From contig OX365955.1 of the NCBI GenBank assembly GCA_947247005.1, forward strand, positions 17,465,322 to 17,529,321: a DNA stretch of 64,000 bases, given 5' to 3'. Each line of letters begins with the position of its first letter. The first letter of the stretch is position 1. The stretch is from Spisula solida (lineage: Eukaryota > Mollusca > Bivalvia > Venerida > Mactridae). Made by a program: the position numbers and the translations under genes. Under the pieces are notes generated by a model, which did not search any database, was not told the DNA's origin, and worked only from the letters and a program-made list of their open reading frames with translations. Positions 60,030 to 64,000 of this stretch are shown in pieces.

Positions 60030-60300
60030 AGTCCTGGGGACGTATTCAATATTGATCTTATCAGCCCAGTGTGGAAATTTGTATTTAATGTATTTGGACT
60101 TAAAAGTGTGTAATGATTTTGCATTTCTGAAATTTTGAGAAGAGAATTCCCTAGTTTGGTCCAACATATAAGATCACCTTTTTGAATATTTCTAGATTGT
60201 GTTTAGGCATGTATAGGAGATTGGTTGCACCTTAATGTTTGATTGGGGTAATTTGTAATTTGAAATGATGAACAATGTCTCTTTGCAAAAAGCAGAACTT
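60030..60300 (-). mobile_element. LINE 3' fragment next to relic PAN exon (copy 2)
   Basis: Minus-strand reading gives EFSSQNFRNAKSLHTFKSKY and IKYKFPHW, the same LINE C-terminus as at 20461. The duplication begins at 60059 inside this fragment. Confidence 0.6.
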
Positions 60301-60412
60301 TCTCCAAATGGGTCTCTTCAAGTCATAAGCAAATCGTATCCAGGTAGATCTTGATTTATGTACTCTTCGTAGCACGACCCATTAGCGGTTCACGTTGACC
60401 ACTGCAAATTAA
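60300..60412 (-). pseudogene. Relic PAN exon of gene D
   Basis: Same decayed PAN start as in gene B, including TGA at the first Cys position and the LINE junction. The decay is therefore older than the duplication. Confidence 0.65.
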
Positions 60413-61142
60413 ATAAAATATACATGCACAAAGAACAATAATTTGTAAGACAATATATTGATCATAATTTACAAAAGCTGTCAATAGTTTAACTGTCATT
60501 TAAACCATCGAGACTGGTCCGCGTATTTGTTAAATTGAATTAAGAAGGTACGAGTGTCTTTGTTTCTAAAACCCAATTGCCACCGAACCAACTAACTATG
60601 ACATATTGTGCAAATTTGTTTTACTTTCGTTTTCTCAATCAATTTCCACATTCAACATTCCGGATTAAAGCTTCATGCCTTGATCGCAATTAAGTTCTAA
60701 TGACGTTATTGTGCCCAACTGTATACGCCGACCGATGCCTCGAAATCGGTCACATCGGCCAAACTCCAGATTAATCGTGACCTAGGTCAAACTTGAAATT
60801 ATCAAAATCACATTGCCCAAACATGTGTATATTGTAGTTTAATTGGTTGAATGTTGTCGGAGAAAATACCTTGGTTAATTTGATTACGCAGTGTGGTTGT
60901 GTATGTATACGTTTGGTAACGTTTCATAAGCAAAAGCGATCTTTATTGAACGTTTAACAAGTCTATAACCCAAACACGCATAATCGCATATAAACGCACC
61001 AAAAATATAAAATGAAGTCCGACATGAACGCGGCACTCAATTTTAAAACATACCAGGCACAATGCCTTAAGTAATGCAACAAATAGGTAATATAACATTA
61101 TCATCCCTACAAATATAAAGAGTAGGTAGATGATATACTTAC

Positions 61143-62261
61143 CTATATCTCACTTCCCATGACCTCAACTTCACACAAGGTAAGCCGTTCTTCAGGACCG
61201 TTAACGCCCGAGAGACGTGTGATTCTAACCCAGCGTCCACTAACTGATGACGTCAGTTGAAATGTATAATTTCCCGGAATTATCCCAGCGTGAAAACCTT
61301 CTAATACGTACGCGTCTTGATTCACACCAACAAATAACTGGACATCTCTCAGTCTTTGGGCTGTAAAGTAGTGTCAATCAAACCAAGCACTTACGTTTAA
61401 TACACTTGTGCAGCCACTGATTGAAAATCATTGAAAATATATCTTAGTTAAAAACATGTGATTTGTTTTAGTATATATCAATTTACTTAAGGTCGATCAT
61501 GACATAAGTTGCACATCTTCTAACAATTGTTCTCGACACCTCATCATAAGTTAAGTTACGTTACCAATTTGAAATTTTAACTTTCCTGGTCATTGGGCTA
61601 CCTAAGATAACCTGCATTCAAGTATCCCTGGGGGACTATTTCTGTCCCGGTGGATGTGTAGCCACCATCGTTCTGCGGCACCCAGGAATATCGAACATGT
61701 ACAGACATCGCCCTCATAGGTACATATTCACACATTGGTCGAGTGGAGCATGTGGGTTATTTTTGCTCAGGTAAATTAAGCAGTGACACAGACGGAGATC
61801 GAACTCGGGACCTCTCGATCCCGAAGCGCGCGCCCTACCTCTAGGTCACCGCTCCCAACAAGAATCATGATGTCATCAAACAAGAATGTGATAGAAGAGA
61901 AGTCTGAAGTCTGCCTTTAGCGTTAAGCAAGCGTGTCATTGTACTTCCTGTGTATTGTCTTGCTTTATCAAGTCATACATACTTCCTATAAATAGTCGGT
62001 AATAGTTGCATTTACGAAGATCAAAATATTTGTACGTACCACAGCAATCAGTCCTGCCAATTACGATCACGTGATCTATGACGTATAATTTTCCTAGATC
62101 TACTTCCCACCATGCATTCATGATGGTAACGGTGTGCGTGCACGAGCCATGACGATAATCACTGTCTGTGTCTCCATCCACGGCCAGATTCGCTGGTCCG
62201 CCCCAACCTGTATCTGTCTGATAGGCAGGCTTACCGAATGCTAGATTTTGAAGTTCCGTTA
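61143..62261 (-). CDS. Gene D (partial): F-type lectin domain, two exons, 5' part outside the window
   Basis: Exons 62261-62040 (222 bases, phase 1-1) and 61360-61143 join in frame and encode a complete F5/8C lectin domain of about 146 residues. It has NLAFGKPAYQ, the CTHT histidine, NAWWEVDLGKLYVIDH and, across the junction, RTDCCAQR, the R-x-D-C-C-x-x-R signature of fucolectins. The frame stops at TAG (61145-61143), right before a good GTAAGT donor, so the protein ends after the lectin domain and lacks the C-terminal PAN of gene C. If upstream exons resemble gene C, this is a working shortened paralogue; those exons lie beyond base 64000. No frame damage is seen in the visible part, unlike its twin gene B. 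Confidence 0.72.
61600..61858 (-). mobile_element. tRNA-derived SINE in the lectin intron of gene D
   Basis: Orthologous to the SINE at 22000-22262, with the same flanks; the A-box side reads GGTGACCTAGAGGTAGGGCG here. Confidence 0.72.
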
Positions 62262-63174
62262 CTGAAAAAAATGTCGTCATTACGACGTTTTGTCATTGTT
62301 GCGCATATTTACTCATAATGCACATTCATACTCTCATGAAAATATGCATGCCTATACTTGGAATAGAAGATGCAGCTAATTATAGATTTATTTTGGCTGG
62401 CTAACGGACTTACATGTCGTGACCGAAATGTTACGTAATGAATAATATTTTCGATGTGCATGACATGGTTGCTATATGCTAGTCAAAGGCCTTTGACGAT
62501 GAGTATTCCATTTCATCGTCAAAGCCGTTTGTTCTTTGAAACCTAACAGGTGAACGACACAGTTTGAGTCGCGTTCGTTTTATGACAAAACGCACCTTTT
62601 CAACAAAATAAAGATTGACACCCTATCAATTGGACCATATTCCTTTACTGGGCCATTTATTTGAAGGGATGATAGAAAAACCGTTCCGAATCAAACCACG
62701 TGATCAATGTTTTCATATTTCAAGATTGTCATCTGCGTAAATTGCAATATTTATTTGTACATATATATGCTTATGCTGTAGTCTATCCAATGTGTTACAT
62801 GTAATTAACATTTCCAGTTCCCATACGTTAAACAATAAAACTTTATAGGTTATATAATTCCAGTAGTATAGAATGGGTGGGGGTAATCATCACCTAATTG
62901 ATGATTTTCTCATCAGGTGATGATTTTCCCACGAGATGTATTACTGCATGGGGTGTAGCATTAATCCCAATACGGTTAAATCATCACCCTATTTACTTTA
63001 CAAAGAACCGCCTTCTCTATAGCCTACATCTAGTGCGGGAGGTATCGAGTTCGATCAAAATGATGATTGCTCGTTTCAATAAATATTGGTAATGCATTTC
63101 TAAACGAAGAAATTCAACTTAATTTGTATTTTCTTCATCAATACATCGACTTGTCTCCAATATATAGTACCAGG

Positions 63175-64000
63175 TGAGTGAGGATTTAAATGAAGGTATA
63201 AGGAGGTGAATGAGGAGGTGTGAGGAGGTTAATGATGGGTGTGAGGAGGTAAACGATTGGTGTGAGGGGGTGAATGAGGTGTGTGAGAAGGTAAATGATG
63301 GGTGTGAGAGGGTGAATGATGGGGTGTTAGAAGGTGAATGTGGAGGTGGGGGAGGTAAATGATGGGTGTGAGAGGATGAATGTGGAGGTGTTAGAAGGTG
63401 AATAAAGATGTGTGGGAAGGTAAATAATGGGTGTGAGAGGGAAAATGATGGGTGTGAGGAGGTGAATGATGGGGTGTAAGAAGGTGAATGTGGAGGTGTG
63501 AGGAGGTAAATGATGGGTGTGAGAGGGTGAATGTGGAGGTGTAAGAAGGTAAATAAAGAGGTGTGAGAAGGTAAATAATGGGTGTGAGAGGGAAAATGAT
63601 AGGTGTGAGGAGGTGAATGATGGGGTGTAAGAAGGTGAATGTGGAGGTGTGAGGAGGTAAATGATGGGTGTGAGAGGGTAAACGCTTGGTGTGAGGGGGT
63701 GAATGATGGGGTGTAAGAAGGTGAATGTTGAGGTGTGAACAGGTAAATGATGGGTGTGAGAGGGTGAATGTGGAGGTGTAAGAAGGTGAATGTGGAGGTG
63801 TGAGGAGGTAAATGATGGGTGTAAGGAGGTAAATGATGGGTGTGAAGAGGTGAATGGTGGGTGTGAGGAGCTAAATGATGGGTGTGAGGAGGTAAATAAT
63901 GGGTGAGAGGAGGTAAATGATGGGTGTGAGGAGTTAAATGATGGATGTGAGGGGGTGAATGATGCGGTGTTAGAAGGTGAATGATGGGTGTGAGGAGGTA
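63175..64000 (+). repeat. Minisatellite, about 20-bp G-rich units (copy 2, runs off the window)
   Basis: Variants of GAGGTAAATGATGGGTGTGA repeat for at least 825 bases with higher-order patterns of alternating units (GAATGTGGAGGTG and AATGATGGGGTG types). Much longer than the partner array at 23550. Confidence 0.88.

Larger units (their letters stand above)
60059..64000. repeat. Segmental duplication, copy 2 (partner 20460-23950)
   Basis: Collinear, direct copy of 20460 onward, continuing through the lectin exons, SINE and tRNA-like fragment into the minisatellite, where the window ends. The true length is therefore unknown. Confidence 0.9.

Overview
The window reads as nuclear DNA of an invertebrate animal, most likely a bivalve mollusc. 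It is AT-rich and gene-poor, its exons are short with clean GT-AG borders, and it is crowded with small inverted-repeat elements, tRNA-derived SINEs and decayed LINEs. The TACATGTA-like words and the proteins (apple/PAN, sushi and F-type lectin modules; an intronless B-box protein with a C-terminal propeller) fit that placement. This is inference; no species is claimed.

Four related genes lie head to tail on the minus strand. All encode secreted, cysteine-rich mosaic proteins. Gene A (17832-11535, 7 exons, 447 aa) is signal peptide, apple, EGF-like, four sushi, PAN. Gene C (38026-32223, 6 exons, 408 aa) has the same start and end, but one F-type lectin (F5/8C) domain replaces sushi modules 2-4. 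Gene B (26585-20700) is a broken relative of C. Gene D (62261-61143, running off the right edge) is the lectin part of a fourth copy. Both intact models keep frame across every splice junction. B and D lie in a segmental duplication of at least 3.1 kb (20460-23950 and 60059-64000).

The only other convincing gene is an intronless plus-strand B-box protein of 573 aa at 48511-50232.

The rest is mostly mobile DNA. The most striking piece is a 5.1-kb foldback structure (5529-10651): arms of 1.1-1.4 kb enclose a 42-bp minisatellite that itself reverses orientation near 7215, and a small TA-flanked element sits in one arm only. There are also two mariner-type relics of about 1 kb (19279-20279 and 36525-37510), a pogo/Tigger-like element (24089-25577), a decayed LINE (29746-31860) with a palindromic element nested in it, and several hairpin MITEs and SINE heads.

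Region by region: 1-5.5 kb, no gene, small inverted-repeat elements; 5.5-10.7 kb, foldback; 11.5-17.8 kb, gene A; 18.8-20.3 kb, MITE and mariner relic; 20.5-26.6 kb, gene B with insertions; 26.6-32 kb, LINE and MITE; 32.2-38.0 kb, gene C; 38-48.5 kb, non-coding with MITEs; 48.5-50.2 kb, B-box gene; 50.2-60 kb, non-coding with tandem repeats, MITEs and SINEs; 60-64 kb, second copy of the duplication with gene D.
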